A stretch of DNA of 64,000 nucleotides from an uncultured Chitinophaga sp. (GTDB lineage Bacteria > Bacteroidota > Bacteroidia > Chitinophagales > Chitinophagaceae), in contig NZ_CAMLHC010000030.1 of the NCBI RefSeq assembly GCF_946479755.1, forward strand, positions 1 to 64,000, read 5' to 3'. The translations under genes and the position numbers were made by a program. The notes under the pieces were generated by a model. That model searched no databases, was not told the origin of the DNA, and saw only the letters and a list, made by a program, of their open reading frames with translations. Positions 36,943 through 45,956 of this stretch are shown here, one piece after another. Each line of letters opens with the position of its first letter. The stretch's first letter is position 1.

Positions 36943-39231
36943 TCACTTGTTCGGTTTGTTGCTCATATAAAACGTCATATTTCCGCCCTCCATGATCTCA
37001 CTATGACTGATGTACAGCCGGTCCAGCGGCTTGCCGTTCAATAGCACTTTCTGTACATATACATTTTTATCGCCCTGGTTTTTCACATCGATCACAAACG
37101 TTTTACCGTTCTCCAGTTGCAGCGTGGCCTTGTCTACGGCAGGACTGCCTAAGGCGTACTGATCGGAGCCGGGACATACCGGGTAAAATCCGAGGGAGCT
37201 GAAAATATACCATGCGCTCATCTGGCCGCAGTCATCGTTGCCGCCCAGGCCATCGGGACCGGGATGGTACATCTTTTTCAGGATCATGCGCACGCGTTCC
37301 TGCGTCTTCCACGGATAGCCGGTCCAGTTATAGAGGTAAGCCACATGATGTGAAGGTTCGTTACCATGCACATAGTTACCGATGATACCATCGCGGGTGA
37401 TATCTTCTGTTTCGGCAAAGTACTTGTCCGGCAGGTGCATGGTAAACAGCGAATCGAGGTGTTGCGTGAATTGTTTTTTGCCTCCCATCATGGCAATCAT
37501 ATCGTCGGGATTATGCGGCACGTAGAGGCTGTAGTTCCACGCGTTGCCTTCAATGAAGCCCTGGTCGTGCGTCTGCAGGGGATCAAAAGCCGCCTTGAAA
37601 GTGCCGTCGCTCAAGCGGGGACGCATAAAGCCGGAGGCTTTATCATATACATTTTTGTAGTTGGCCGCCCGTTTGATAAACTCGTCGTAGAGGTCTGTCC
37701 TGCCCAGTTTTTTGGCTACCTGCGCAATACACCAGTCGTCATAGGCATATTCCAGTGTTTTTGAAACCGAAGAGCCATTTTTATCTTCCGGCACGTAGCC
37801 CATGTCCATATAATATCCCAACCCGTCATACGTGCGATGGCGTGCGGTGGTGACGCAGGCTTCCAGCGCTTTGTTCACATCAAAGGGAGCGTTGCCTTTC
37901 ATGATAGCGTCTGCAATCACGGATACGCTGTGATAACCGATCATGCACCAGTTTTCGTTGGCGTAGTGCGACCATACCGGCAGCATGTGCTGTACGCTCT
38001 GCTCATAATGATGTAACATAGACTGTACCATATCGGCATTGCGCCTGGGTTGTACTACGTTAAAAAGCGGGTGCAATGCGCGGTAGGTGTCCCACAGGGA
38101 GAAAGTAGTATAGTTCGTATATCCGTTGGCGGTATAATTGTTCTGGTCCAGGCCGCGGTATTGGCCATCCACGTCCATATAGGTAGTCGGATTCACAAAC
38201 GCGTGGTACATGGCGGTGTAGAAGTTCTCTTTCTCTTCACGGCTGCCGGAGGCTATCTGTATTTTATTCAGCTCTTTCGCCCACAGTGCCTGTCCGTCCT
38301 GCTTTACCTGGTCAAAGTCCCAGCCGGGGATCTCTGTCTGCAGGTTTTTGAGCGCACCGGCGGTGCTCACTGGCGAGATCGCAAATTTTATTTTGATTTT
38401 TTCTCCTTCCGTTGTGTTGAAGTCGAAGTAAGCCCTTATCTGGCGGCCTGCCATTTCAGGGAAATTTTTTGCCTGGTCGAATTTGCGGTAAAAGCCTTTG
38501 TATACATCATTGGCATAATTACGATGGCCGTATTCTTTAAAGGGTTTAGAAAACGTCATGGCGAAATAAACGGTGCGCGTACGCGCCCAGCCGCTGGTTT
38601 GCCGGTAGCCGGTAATCAGCGTATCATTTTCCACCCGTACAAAAGTCCATACGTTTTTGTTAGGGTAGTTGTAGATACCGGACATCAGGTCCAGGATGAT
38701 GTGTGACTGATCTGAAGCGGGGAAAGTATACTGATGGAAGCCCACGCGGTTGCTGGCGGTAAGTTCAGCGAGAATATTGTCGTCTTCCAGTTTCACTTTG
38801 TAATAGGCGGGTTCCGCTACTTCGGTGCTGTGGGAAAACCTGCTGCGGTAGCCGCTTTCCGGGCGGTCTGCCGTTCCGGGGTTCAACTGCAGTGCGCCGG
38901 TAGTGGGCATAATGAGAAAATCACCCAGGTCGGAGTGGCCGGTGCCGCTGAAATGGGTATGACTGAAGCCCACGATGGTTTTATCTTCATATTGATAGCC
39001 TGCGCAATATTTGTAGACGTCCTTGTTGTATTTACCGTTCATCTCATAAGAGAGCGTGTCTGTTTCGGGGCTGAGCTGTACAGCGCCAAAAGGTACGGTA
39101 GGACCGGGATAGGTATGTCCCATGCGTTGTGTGCCGGTAATCGGCTTTACGTAGGACAGCACATTCTCCTGTGCCCGGAGGGAAGTACCGATACAGCAGA
39201 GTATCGATAAGAAAATAAGCCTGTTGGTCAT
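36943..39231 (-). CDS. GH92 family alpha-mannosidase-like glycosidase (copy A)
   Basis: Calcium-dependent inverting exo-glycosidase family (762 aa), periplasmic or surface exposed: signal peptide MTNRLIFLSILCCIGTSLRAQ. The N-terminal beta-sandwich has VKPITGTQRMGHTYPGPTVPFGAVQLSPET. The (alpha/alpha)6 barrel carries the catalytic-acid segment FIEGNAWNYS, HGNEPSHHVAYLYNW and the catalytic-base region GGNDDCGQMSAW. Family members trim alpha-mannosides. The gene is downstream of copy B and its terminator is at 36893. The two copies differ at HGN(E/Q)P, which may change specificity. Confidence 0.94.
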   Translation of the reverse strand: MTNRLIFLSILCCIGTSLRAQENVLSYVKPITGTQRMGHTYPGPTVPFGAVQLSPETDTLSYEMNGKYNKDVYKYCAGYQYEDKTIVGFSHTHFSGTGHSDLGDFLIMPTTGALQLNPGTADRPESGYRSRFSHSTEVAEPAYYKVKLEDDNILAELTASNRVGFHQYTFPASDQSHIILDLMSGIYNYPNKNVWTFVRVENDTLITGYRQTSGWARTRTVYFAMTFSKPFKEYGHRNYANDVYKGFYRKFDQAKNFPEMAGRQIRAYFDFNTTEGEKIKIKFAISPVSTAGALKNLQTEIPGWDFDQVKQDGQALWAKELNKIQIASGSREEKENFYTAMYHAFVNPTTYMDVDGQYRGLDQNNYTANGYTNYTTFSLWDTYRALHPLFNVVQPRRNADMVQSMLHHYEQSVQHMLPVWSHYANENWCMIGYHSVSVIADAIMKGNAPFDVNKALEACVTTARHRTYDGLGYYMDMGYVPEDKNGSSVSKTLEYAYDDWCIAQVAKKLGRTDLYDEFIKRAANYKNVYDKASGFMRPRLSDGTFKAAFDPLQTHDQGFIEGNAWNYSLYVPHNPDDMIAMMGGKKQFTQHLDSLFTMHLPDKYFAETEDITRDGIIGNYVHGNEPSHHVAYLYNWTGYPWKTQERVRMILKKMYHPGPDGLGGNDDCGQMSAWYIFSSLGFYPVCPGSDQYALGSPAVDKATLQLENGKTFVIDVKNQGDKNVYVQKVLLNGKPLDRLYISHSEIMEGGNMTFYMSNKPNK

Positions 39232-39269
39232 CGGGTATCAGTTTTTAAAACGTGTCTGGAAAAATGTTA

Positions 39270-39289
39270 CATCCCGAAGAATCGGGATG
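39270..39289 (-). terminator. Hairpin between the two GH92 genes
   Basis: Stem CATCCCGA (39270-39277) / TCGGGATG (39282-39289), loop AGAA. Downstream on the reverse strand comes TAACATTTTT, so partial termination or processing between the two genes is possible. Confidence 0.5.
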
Positions 39290-39328
39290 AATTATTTACA
39301 GTGAACAATGAAATTCTTCTATATCGTT

Positions 39329-41644
39329 TTACTTGTTGGCTGTTGTTGAATAAGAGTACGGGAAAGCCGCCGGCTGCGTACCTCTTGTTTTCTCAGGAGT
39401 GGCGCCCATACGGAACACCAGCTTACCGCCTTTCTGCAGGTCCTGGTGGCTGATCCAGTTTTTCGTATAGGGCTGACCGTTCAGTGCCGCCTGTTGCACG
39501 TACAGGTTTTTAGCACTGTTGCCTGGCGCTTCGATCACCATTTTTTTGCCGTCTTCCAGCGTCATGGTGAGTTTGGCGAACAGGGGAGTACCCAATACAT
39601 ATTGTTGTGTGCCGGGGCATACCGGGTAGAAGCCCATCGCGGAGAATACGTACCAGGCGGAAGTTTGCCCGTTGTCTTCGTCGCCGCAGTAACCATCGGG
39701 CGTGGCTTTATACAGGCGCTCCATCACCTGACGGATCCAGTACTGGGTTTTCCAGGGTTGGCCAGCATAGTTATAGAGGTAGATCATGTGCTGAATGGGC
39801 TGGTTACCGTGCGCATACTGGCCCATGTTCATGATCTGCATTTCGCGGATCTCGTGGATCACGGTGCCATAATAGCTTTCATCATATACCGGCGCCATTT
39901 TGAATACGGAATCCAGCATGTTGGCGAAAGATTCGCGGCCCCCCATCAGGCTGGCGAGTCCCTGTACGTCATGGAACACAGACCAGGTATAGTGCCAGCT
40001 GTTGCCTTCAGTGAAAGCGTCGCCCCATTTGAAGGGGTTGAACGGTGCCTGGAAGCGGCCGTCTTTATTTTTACCGCGCATCAGTTTTGTTTCCGGGTCA
40101 AACAGGTTGCGATAGTTCTGGGAACGTTTGGCAAAACGGGCTATCTCTTCCTTCGGTCTGTTCAGCGCTTTGGCCAGTTCGTAGATGGTAAAGTCATCAT
40201 AGGCGTATTCCAATGTGCGCGCGGCATTTTCGTTCACGTCCACATCGTAGGGAACATACCCCAGCTCATTGTAATATTTCACGCCTTTACGGCCTACAGA
40301 AGAGAGCGGGCCTTCATTTTCCGTGTTTTTCAGGATCGCTTCGTACAGGGTATTGATATCATAGCCGCGGATACCTTTCAGGTAAGCGTCAGCGATGAGG
40401 GAGGCAGAGTTGGAACCTATCATGCAGTCGCGGTGGCCGGGGCTGGCCCATTCGGGCAGCCAGCCGCTTTCCTTATAGGAATTGGCCAGGCCTTCCATGA
40501 TATGTCCGCTGAGGGAAGGATACATCAGGGTGAAGAACGGATGTACCGCGCGGAAGGTATCCCAGAAACCATTGTCGGTAAACATATAACCGGGCAGCAC
40601 CTGTCCGTTGAACGGGCTGTAGTGCACCACTTCGTTTTGCGCATTGATTTCATAGAATTTGCGGGGGAACAGCATGGTCCTGTACAGGGAGGAGTAGAAG
40701 GTGCTTACCTGATCGGAGGTACCGCCTTCCACTGACAGGCGGCCCAGTTCTTTGTTCCAGCTGTCTTTTGCTTTCTGGCGGGTAACGTCGAAGCCGTCTT
40801 TGCCGACTTCGTGCCGGAGGTTGAGCTCCGCCTGTTCAAAGCTGATGAAGGAAGAAGCTGTTCTGGCCACTACCTGTTCACCTTTTTTTGTTTTGAAGCC
40901 CACTACGGCACCGGCATGGTCTGCCTGCAATTCCAGCTGGTCTTTCAGCAGGGTAGAATCGCGCCATGCGGTGGCCACAGTGAACGGTTTATCAAAATAG
41001 ATAACAAAATAGTTTTTGAAGTTGGACGGTACGCCGCCGCTGTTTTTGGTGGTATACCCTATAATTTTTTGTTCTTTGGGCAGGATCTTAATATAGGATC
41101 CCTTATCAAATGCATCCACAACTACAAAGGCGCTGTCAGTAGAAGGGAAGGTAAAACGCAGTTGCGCCGCGCGTTCTGTGGGGGTGATTTCTGTCGTCAC
41201 GTCCGCATCCGCCAGGTATACGCTATAATAATACGGTTTGGCTACTTCCGTTTTATGGGAGAACCAGCTGGCTCTTTGGTGCTGATCGAATTTCAGCCTG
41301 CCGGTAACGGGCATGATGGCAAACTGGCCATAGTCGTTGATCCAGGGAGAAGGCTGGTGTGTTTGTTTAAAGCCCCTGATTTTGTCGGCCGTGTATTGAT
41401 AGGCCCATCCGTCGCCCATGACGCCTGTCTGCGGCATCCAGAAGTTCATGCCCCAGGGCAGGGCGATGGCGGGATAGGTATTACCGTTTGACAGGCTTAT
41501 TTTAGAATCGGTGCCCATCAGGGTGTTGACCCATTCCACCGGTTCTGCCACTTTGTATACTGTCTGGCTCTGTGCGCCATGCAGGCACAGTAAAGCAGCT
41601 GCCAGCATTCCAACTTTTTTCATATGGTGTTGTTGTTTCTTCAT
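39329..41644 (-). CDS. GH92 family glycosidase (copy B)
   Basis: Second GH92 enzyme (771 aa) with an N-terminal signal peptide (hydrophobic core about 11-22, LAAALLCLHGA). The motifs are family-like: VNTLMGTDSKISLSNGNTYP, FTEGNSWHYTW holding the catalytic acid Glu, and YCGDEDNGQTSAWYVFSAMGFYP. At the HGNEP position it reads HGNQP, unlike copy A. It is the first of the two GH92 genes and lies just downstream of the LacI regulator gene, all on the reverse strand. Likely acts on mannose-type glycans with copy A; the exact linkage is unclear. Confidence 0.93.
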   Translation of the reverse strand: MKKQQHHMKKVGMLAAALLCLHGAQSQTVYKVAEPVEWVNTLMGTDSKISLSNGNTYPAIALPWGMNFWMPQTGVMGDGWAYQYTADKIRGFKQTHQPSPWINDYGQFAIMPVTGRLKFDQHQRASWFSHKTEVAKPYYYSVYLADADVTTEITPTERAAQLRFTFPSTDSAFVVVDAFDKGSYIKILPKEQKIIGYTTKNSGGVPSNFKNYFVIYFDKPFTVATAWRDSTLLKDQLELQADHAGAVVGFKTKKGEQVVARTASSFISFEQAELNLRHEVGKDGFDVTRQKAKDSWNKELGRLSVEGGTSDQVSTFYSSLYRTMLFPRKFYEINAQNEVVHYSPFNGQVLPGYMFTDNGFWDTFRAVHPFFTLMYPSLSGHIMEGLANSYKESGWLPEWASPGHRDCMIGSNSASLIADAYLKGIRGYDINTLYEAILKNTENEGPLSSVGRKGVKYYNELGYVPYDVDVNENAARTLEYAYDDFTIYELAKALNRPKEEIARFAKRSQNYRNLFDPETKLMRGKNKDGRFQAPFNPFKWGDAFTEGNSWHYTWSVFHDVQGLASLMGGRESFANMLDSVFKMAPVYDESYYGTVIHEIREMQIMNMGQYAHGNQPIQHMIYLYNYAGQPWKTQYWIRQVMERLYKATPDGYCGDEDNGQTSAWYVFSAMGFYPVCPGTQQYVLGTPLFAKLTMTLEDGKKMVIEAPGNSAKNLYVQQAALNGQPYTKNWISHQDLQKGGKLVFRMGATPEKTRGTQPAAFPYSYSTTANK

Positions 41645-41724
41645 AAATCAATACCACAGCTCAGGCAGGACTGAAATTTTTCCTGTTTCGCCGGCCGGTA
41701 TTGCCTTACGTGCAATTATTAGAA

Positions 41725-41734
41725 AAATCGATTT
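41725..41734. promoter_or_regulatory. Possible LacI-type operator upstream of GH92 genes
   Basis: AAATCGATTT is a perfect 10-bp palindrome with a central CG, typical in style of LacI-family operators. It lies about 80 bp upstream of copy B, between it and the LacI gene. A second palindrome, ATGTATACAT, is at 41826-41835. Assignment to the regulator is inference. Confidence 0.35.
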
Positions 41735-41914
41735 AGCATCTGTACAGAAAAAAAAGATTCACCGAATCCTTTGCCTTTTTCCGGAGTCTATCCAACGCCC
41801 TCCTTTCTCCGGAAACAGTTTTTAAATGTATACATATTTTTGGATCTATTGCAGGTATTATCCTTTTTTTTGCCGGGAAAAGGGATAAACGGCAGGGCTT
41901 CATACGTACTTTTG

Positions 41915-42931
41915 TTACGCCGATCCCCGCACAATAAACCGTCCCGGCAGCTCCACAGCAGGATTTTTGATAGGCACCGGCTTTTTGCCCAGTTGCTGCA
42001 TCAGCATGGCGATCGCGGTTTTGGCGATGCCTTCAATCGGTTGTTCTATCACAGAGATGCCCGGTGGGTACAGCCGGAAAATATCGTGGTCGTCGAAACA
42101 GATCACCGACAGGTCGTCAGGCATGCGGAGGCCTAAGCTGGCAATGGCTTCCAGGCCGAGGATACCGAGATAGTTGGTGGCAAAAAATATCGCTTCGAGG
42201 TCGGGATTGCTTTCAATAAACTGCCGCATCTCCCGGAGGGCGTCTTCCCGGAGTTTATGATACTTCAGGTGTAGCACATGTTTCTTTCGCAGGGGCAGCT
42301 GGTGCTCTTTAAGGGCGGACACATACCCGCGCAGGCGTTCCTGCAGCTGTATCAGCTTCACATCTACCGTAACAAAGGCAATACGGGTGAAACCCTTTTC
42401 TATCAGGTGTTTCATACCCTGCTGCACACCGCCGAAGTTATCTATCAGCACATAAGGCGCTTTGATAGCCGGGAAATAGCTGTCCATTAGCACAACAGGC
42501 TTATGATGCTGTACCAGCTGCTGTATTTCTTTCTCCATACCGGGCGCAGGGGTAATCAGGTAACCGTCCACCATCTGCCGGCCGAGCATACGTATCAGCT
42601 CTCCACCTTTCTGGGCGTTGTTTTCCGTGCTGCAGTACACCACGTTATAGCCCATCAGTTCCGCCTCTGTTTCGATGGTTTTGGCCAGGCTGGCAAAGAA
42701 ACTGCCGGAAATACTTTCCACGATCAGGCCCAGTGTTTTGGATTGCCCGGTGCGCAGGTTCACTGCCACCCGGTGGGGCTCGTAGCCGGATTTCTCCACT
42801 ACCTGCATAATTTTGGCCGCCACCTCATCCCGTATCCGCATCTGTTTTCCCTTCCCGTTGAGTACAAAAGATACTGTAGAAGGTGCCACACCGGCCATTT
42901 TAGCGACATCCTTGAGCGTAAGTCTCTTCAT
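41915..42931 (-). CDS. LacI family transcriptional regulator
   Basis: A 338-aa repressor-type regulator. The N-terminal helix-turn-helix LKDVAKMAGVAPSTVSFVLNG (residues 4-24 region) and hinge (about 45-60) precede a periplasmic-binding-protein-like effector domain with TLGLIVESISGSFFASLAK. It sits directly upstream of the GH92 pair on the same strand, so control of those genes by a mannose-type or other sugar effector is likely. The forward-strand desaturase gene is divergent, with 278 bp between them. Confidence 0.92.
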   Translation of the reverse strand: MKRLTLKDVAKMAGVAPSTVSFVLNGKGKQMRIRDEVAAKIMQVVEKSGYEPHRVAVNLRTGQSKTLGLIVESISGSFFASLAKTIETEAELMGYNVVYCSTENNAQKGGELIRMLGRQMVDGYLITPAPGMEKEIQQLVQHHKPVVLMDSYFPAIKAPYVLIDNFGGVQQGMKHLIEKGFTRIAFVTVDVKLIQLQERLRGYVSALKEHQLPLRKKHVLHLKYHKLREDALREMRQFIESNPDLEAIFFATNYLGILGLEAIASLGLRMPDDLSVICFDDHDIFRLYPPGISVIEQPIEGIAKTAIAMLMQQLGKKPVPIKNPAVELPGRFIVRGSA

Positions 42932-43209
42932 TCGTGCTTGTTAGTTTGATTGGTTTGCCGTTACATCGCCGCCTAAGATTACAGGTTTAGTCGCCGGGTA
43001 TGGGAAGGGATGCACGGGGCCGGAAATTACAAAAAACTGTTAAAACATTTCAAACTCTCCGTAAAATGGGTATCTTACAGCAGCACGGCCGGGCATGTGG
43101 ATACTATCAGCCTGTAATATGCGTTATACAAATATTAGTAAATATAAGTACCGGCGTATTTGCCAATTACAACTGGTATTGTAGCCAACTTGACACTTTA
43201 ATACGCTAT

Positions 43210-44283
43210 ATGAAGCAACTCACCCATCTTACTGATCCTGTTTACGTCAAACCCGAGCGGGAAACTGTGTTCGACAGGTTTTTCAAGTCTATGATCCGTG
43301 ACGAGCGCGATCTTCCCTTTGTATACCTTACCTTAAAAATTACTTTCACGCTCTGGCCGCTGGCCATCCTGATGTACTGGCCGGGTGTCAATAACTGGCT
43401 TTGGTGGACAGCCGCCATTGCCTACCAGTTCTTCAACAATATTACCTTCAAAGGCCCTTTTGGGCTGATGCTCCATTGCACCAGCCACCGCGCCTTCTTT
43501 GAAAAGAAGTACGGTATTCTCAATAACTACCTCCCCTGGGTGATAGGCCCCCTGTTTGGACAAACACCGGAATCCTACTACTCCCATCATATCGGGATGC
43601 ACCACCCGGAAAACAATATGCCGGACGATGACAGTTGCACCATGATGTACCAGCGCGACTCTTTCCGTGGATTCCTGCATTACCTCTGGTCTTTCGTGAC
43701 TTTCGGCGTTTACGACACCGCCAAATACCATATCCGGAAAAAAAGGAGTAAACTGATGGTGAAACTGGTCCGTGGCGAAATGCTGTTTATCGGCGCCTGC
43801 GTAGGCCTCTCCTTTATTAACTTCCCGGCTACCTTTGTGGTGTTTATCCTGCCCTTTATCATCTCCCGTATTATCATGATGGTAGGTAACTGGGCACAGC
43901 ACGCTTTTATTGACGCTGACGATCCGGACAATTGCTATAAAAACAGTATCACCTGCATCAATACCAAATACAACCATAAATGCTGGAATGACGGTTATCA
44001 TATCAGTCATCACGTAAAACCCAGCATGCACTGGACAGAACACCCGGTGTATTTCCGTAAAACGCTGGATGAATACATTTCCAACGACGCCATCGTATTT
44101 GACGGCATTCACTTCCTGCATGTATGGTTATGGCTCATGACCAAACGTTATGATTTGCTGGCCAAACATTTTGTCAACATCGGCGACCGGTTCCAGACAG
44201 ACGCGGAAATCGTTTCTTTCCTGAAACAACGTACCCTGCGCATCAGTACCGTGCCAGAGACCGCCGCTGCGGCTGCTGCATAA
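43210..44283 (+). CDS. Membrane fatty acid desaturase
   Basis: Integral-membrane di-iron desaturase (about 357 aa), which introduces double bonds into fatty acyl chains. The histidine boxes are HCTSHR (about 85), HHIGMHH (about 125) and HISHHVKPSMHWTEH (near residue 270), with an extra QHAF. Four to five hydrophobic segments separate them. I choose the ATG at 43210 (MKQLTHLTDP); the frame stays open 70 codons upstream, but that leader is basic, unlike the family. It lies upstream of fabF on the same strand, so both may serve lipid synthesis, with separate promoters. Confidence 0.87.
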   Translation: MKQLTHLTDPVYVKPERETVFDRFFKSMIRDERDLPFVYLTLKITFTLWPLAILMYWPGVNNWLWWTAAIAYQFFNNITFKGPFGLMLHCTSHRAFFEKKYGILNNYLPWVIGPLFGQTPESYYSHHIGMHHPENNMPDDDSCTMMYQRDSFRGFLHYLWSFVTFGVYDTAKYHIRKKRSKLMVKLVRGEMLFIGACVGLSFINFPATFVVFILPFIISRIIMMVGNWAQHAFIDADDPDNCYKNSITCINTKYNHKCWNDGYHISHHVKPSMHWTEHPVYFRKTLDEYISNDAIVFDGIHFLHVWLWLMTKRYDLLAKHFVNIGDRFQTDAEIVSFLKQRTLRISTVPETAAAAAA

Positions 44284-44539
44284 GAACCTCCGTTATTATA
44301 ATATTATTTGATTATACCACAAGTTCCCTGTCCACCAGCAGGGCACTTCCTTTTCAGGACTGCCGGCCGGGCTTTTTCCCCTTGCCGGACGGCAAAAATT
44401 AACACTTTATAACATTCCTACCTTTTCGAATACCACCCTACCTGCCCCAAAAACAGCCACTACATTGAATTTCCATCGAAAAAGAGAAAGTTATGCCATA
44501 TAATCTTAATGAATATGCTTATCTATAACAATAAGTAAC

Positions 44540-44547
44540 TAAATTTG
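44540..44547 (+). promoter_or_regulatory. fabF -7 box
   Basis: TAAATTTG matches TAnnTTTG exactly, 31 nt before the fabF ATG. No clear TTG was found at the -33 distance. The rest of the 295-bp gap after the desaturase holds no gene that I can see. Confidence 0.55.
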
Positions 44548-44578
44548 CGCTCTAACTTTTTTTATTAAAGTAAAAAAT

Positions 44579-45841
44579 ATGCGTACTGTTACACTGAAAA
44601 GGGTTGTGGTTACCGGCATGGGAGCGCTAACACCTATCGGGAATGATGTAAACACTTTTTGGAGCAATCTGAAGGCAGGCGTGAGCGGCGCCGGGCCCAT
44701 CACAAAATTTGACACCACAGAGTTCAAAACCAAATTTGCCTGTGAAGTCAAAGGTTTTGATGTGGAAAAATATATGGAAAAGAAAGAGGCCCGCAAAATG
44801 GACAACTTCACGCAGTACGCGATGGCAGCTGCCCATGAAGCGGTAGCAGACGCCGGCCTCGACAAGGAAGGAATTGACAAAACCAAAATAGGCGTGATCT
44901 GGGCTTCCGGAAACGGCGGTATGCTCACGTTCGAAGAACAGATCGTTGAATTTACCCAGGCCAACTTTGTGCCTAAGTTCAACCCGTTCTTTATTCCCAA
45001 GCTGATCTGCGATATCGCTGCAGGACAGATCGCCATGAAATACGGTTTCATGGGTATCAACTTCTGCACCGTATCTGCCTGCGCCTCTTCCTCCAGCGGC
45101 CTGGTAGACGCTTTCAACTACATCCGCCTCGGTAAGGCCAACGCCATCGTTGCCGGCGGTTCTGAAGCACCCGTAACACGTGCAGGCATCGCGGGCTTTA
45201 ACGCCCTCAAAGCGCTGTCTACCCGCAACGAAGATCCGGAACATGCTTCCCGCCCGTTCGATACAGAACGCGACGGCTTCGTGATGGGTGAAGGCGCCGG
45301 CGCCATTATCCTCGAAGAATACGAACATGCGATCGCCAGAGGCGCCACCATTTATGGTGAAATGATCGGCGGCGCTATGACCTGCGACGCTTACCATCTC
45401 ACCGCCACCCACCCTGAAGGCCTCGGCGCCAGACTGGGTATGGAACAGGCACTGGAAGACGCCGGTATCACGACCACCGACGTAGACTATATCAACTCCC
45501 ACACCACCTCCACACCGGTAGGCGACGTGAGCGAGCTGAAAGCCATCGTAGCGGCCTTCGGTGACCACGCTGAAAAAGTAAACATCAGCGCCACCAAGTC
45601 CATGACCGGCCACCTGCTGGGCGCTGCCGGCGCTATCGAGGCCATCGCCTGTATCAAAGCCACCCAGGAAGATATCGTTCCGCCTACTATCAACACCACC
45701 GTGCTGGGCGAAGGTATCCCTACCAACCTGAACCTCACCCTGGGCAAAGCACAAAGCCGCCCGGTAAATATTGCCATGAGCAATACCTTCGGTTTCGGCG
45801 GTCACAACGCCATCGTGGTATTTAAAAAATACACCAAATAA
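44579..45841 (+). CDS. fabF: Beta-ketoacyl-ACP synthase II
   Basis: Condensing enzyme that extends acyl-ACP with malonyl-ACP (420 aa, cytosolic). The catalytic triad is visible: Cys in VSACASSSSG (about 165), His in NSHTTSTPVGD (about 305) and His in FGFGGHNAIV (about 402), with the preceding Lys in SATKSMTGH. Length and start (VVVTGMGALTPIG) match FabF. In many bacteria fabF follows acpP; here it is alone, downstream of a desaturase and ahead of uvrA, with its own terminator. Confidence 0.97.
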   Translation: MRTVTLKRVVVTGMGALTPIGNDVNTFWSNLKAGVSGAGPITKFDTTEFKTKFACEVKGFDVEKYMEKKEARKMDNFTQYAMAAAHEAVADAGLDKEGIDKTKIGVIWASGNGGMLTFEEQIVEFTQANFVPKFNPFFIPKLICDIAAGQIAMKYGFMGINFCTVSACASSSSGLVDAFNYIRLGKANAIVAGGSEAPVTRAGIAGFNALKALSTRNEDPEHASRPFDTERDGFVMGEGAGAIILEEYEHAIARGATIYGEMIGGAMTCDAYHLTATHPEGLGARLGMEQALEDAGITTTDVDYINSHTTSTPVGDVSELKAIVAAFGDHAEKVNISATKSMTGHLLGAAGAIEAIACIKATQEDIVPPTINTTVLGEGIPTNLNLTLGKAQSRPVNIAMSNTFGFGGHNAIVVFKKYTK

Positions 45842-45867
45842 GCAGGTAACTGCTCAGAAATAGCTGT

Positions 45868-45909
45868 CAGCGAAGATCTTCCCAAAAAGGTCTTCGCTGC
45901 TCTTTTTTT
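45868..45909 (+). terminator. fabF intrinsic terminator
   Basis: Stem CAGCGAAGATC (45868-45878) / GGTCTTCGCTG (45889-45899) with one wobble pair, 10-nt loop, followed by seven T (45903-45909). Confidence 0.92.
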
Positions 45910-45956
45910 ATGCCCCTTCAATTCGTAATTATGGCGTAGCTTAGTAGTTTAATATT

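Noticed and set aside
43000..43209. N-terminal extension of the desaturase
   Set aside because: 70 extra codons with basic, non-membrane composition; ATG 43210 gives the usual N-terminus.
44627..45805. 392-codon reverse-strand frame in fabF
   Set aside because: Shadow frame; fabF is unambiguous from its Cys-His-His triad.
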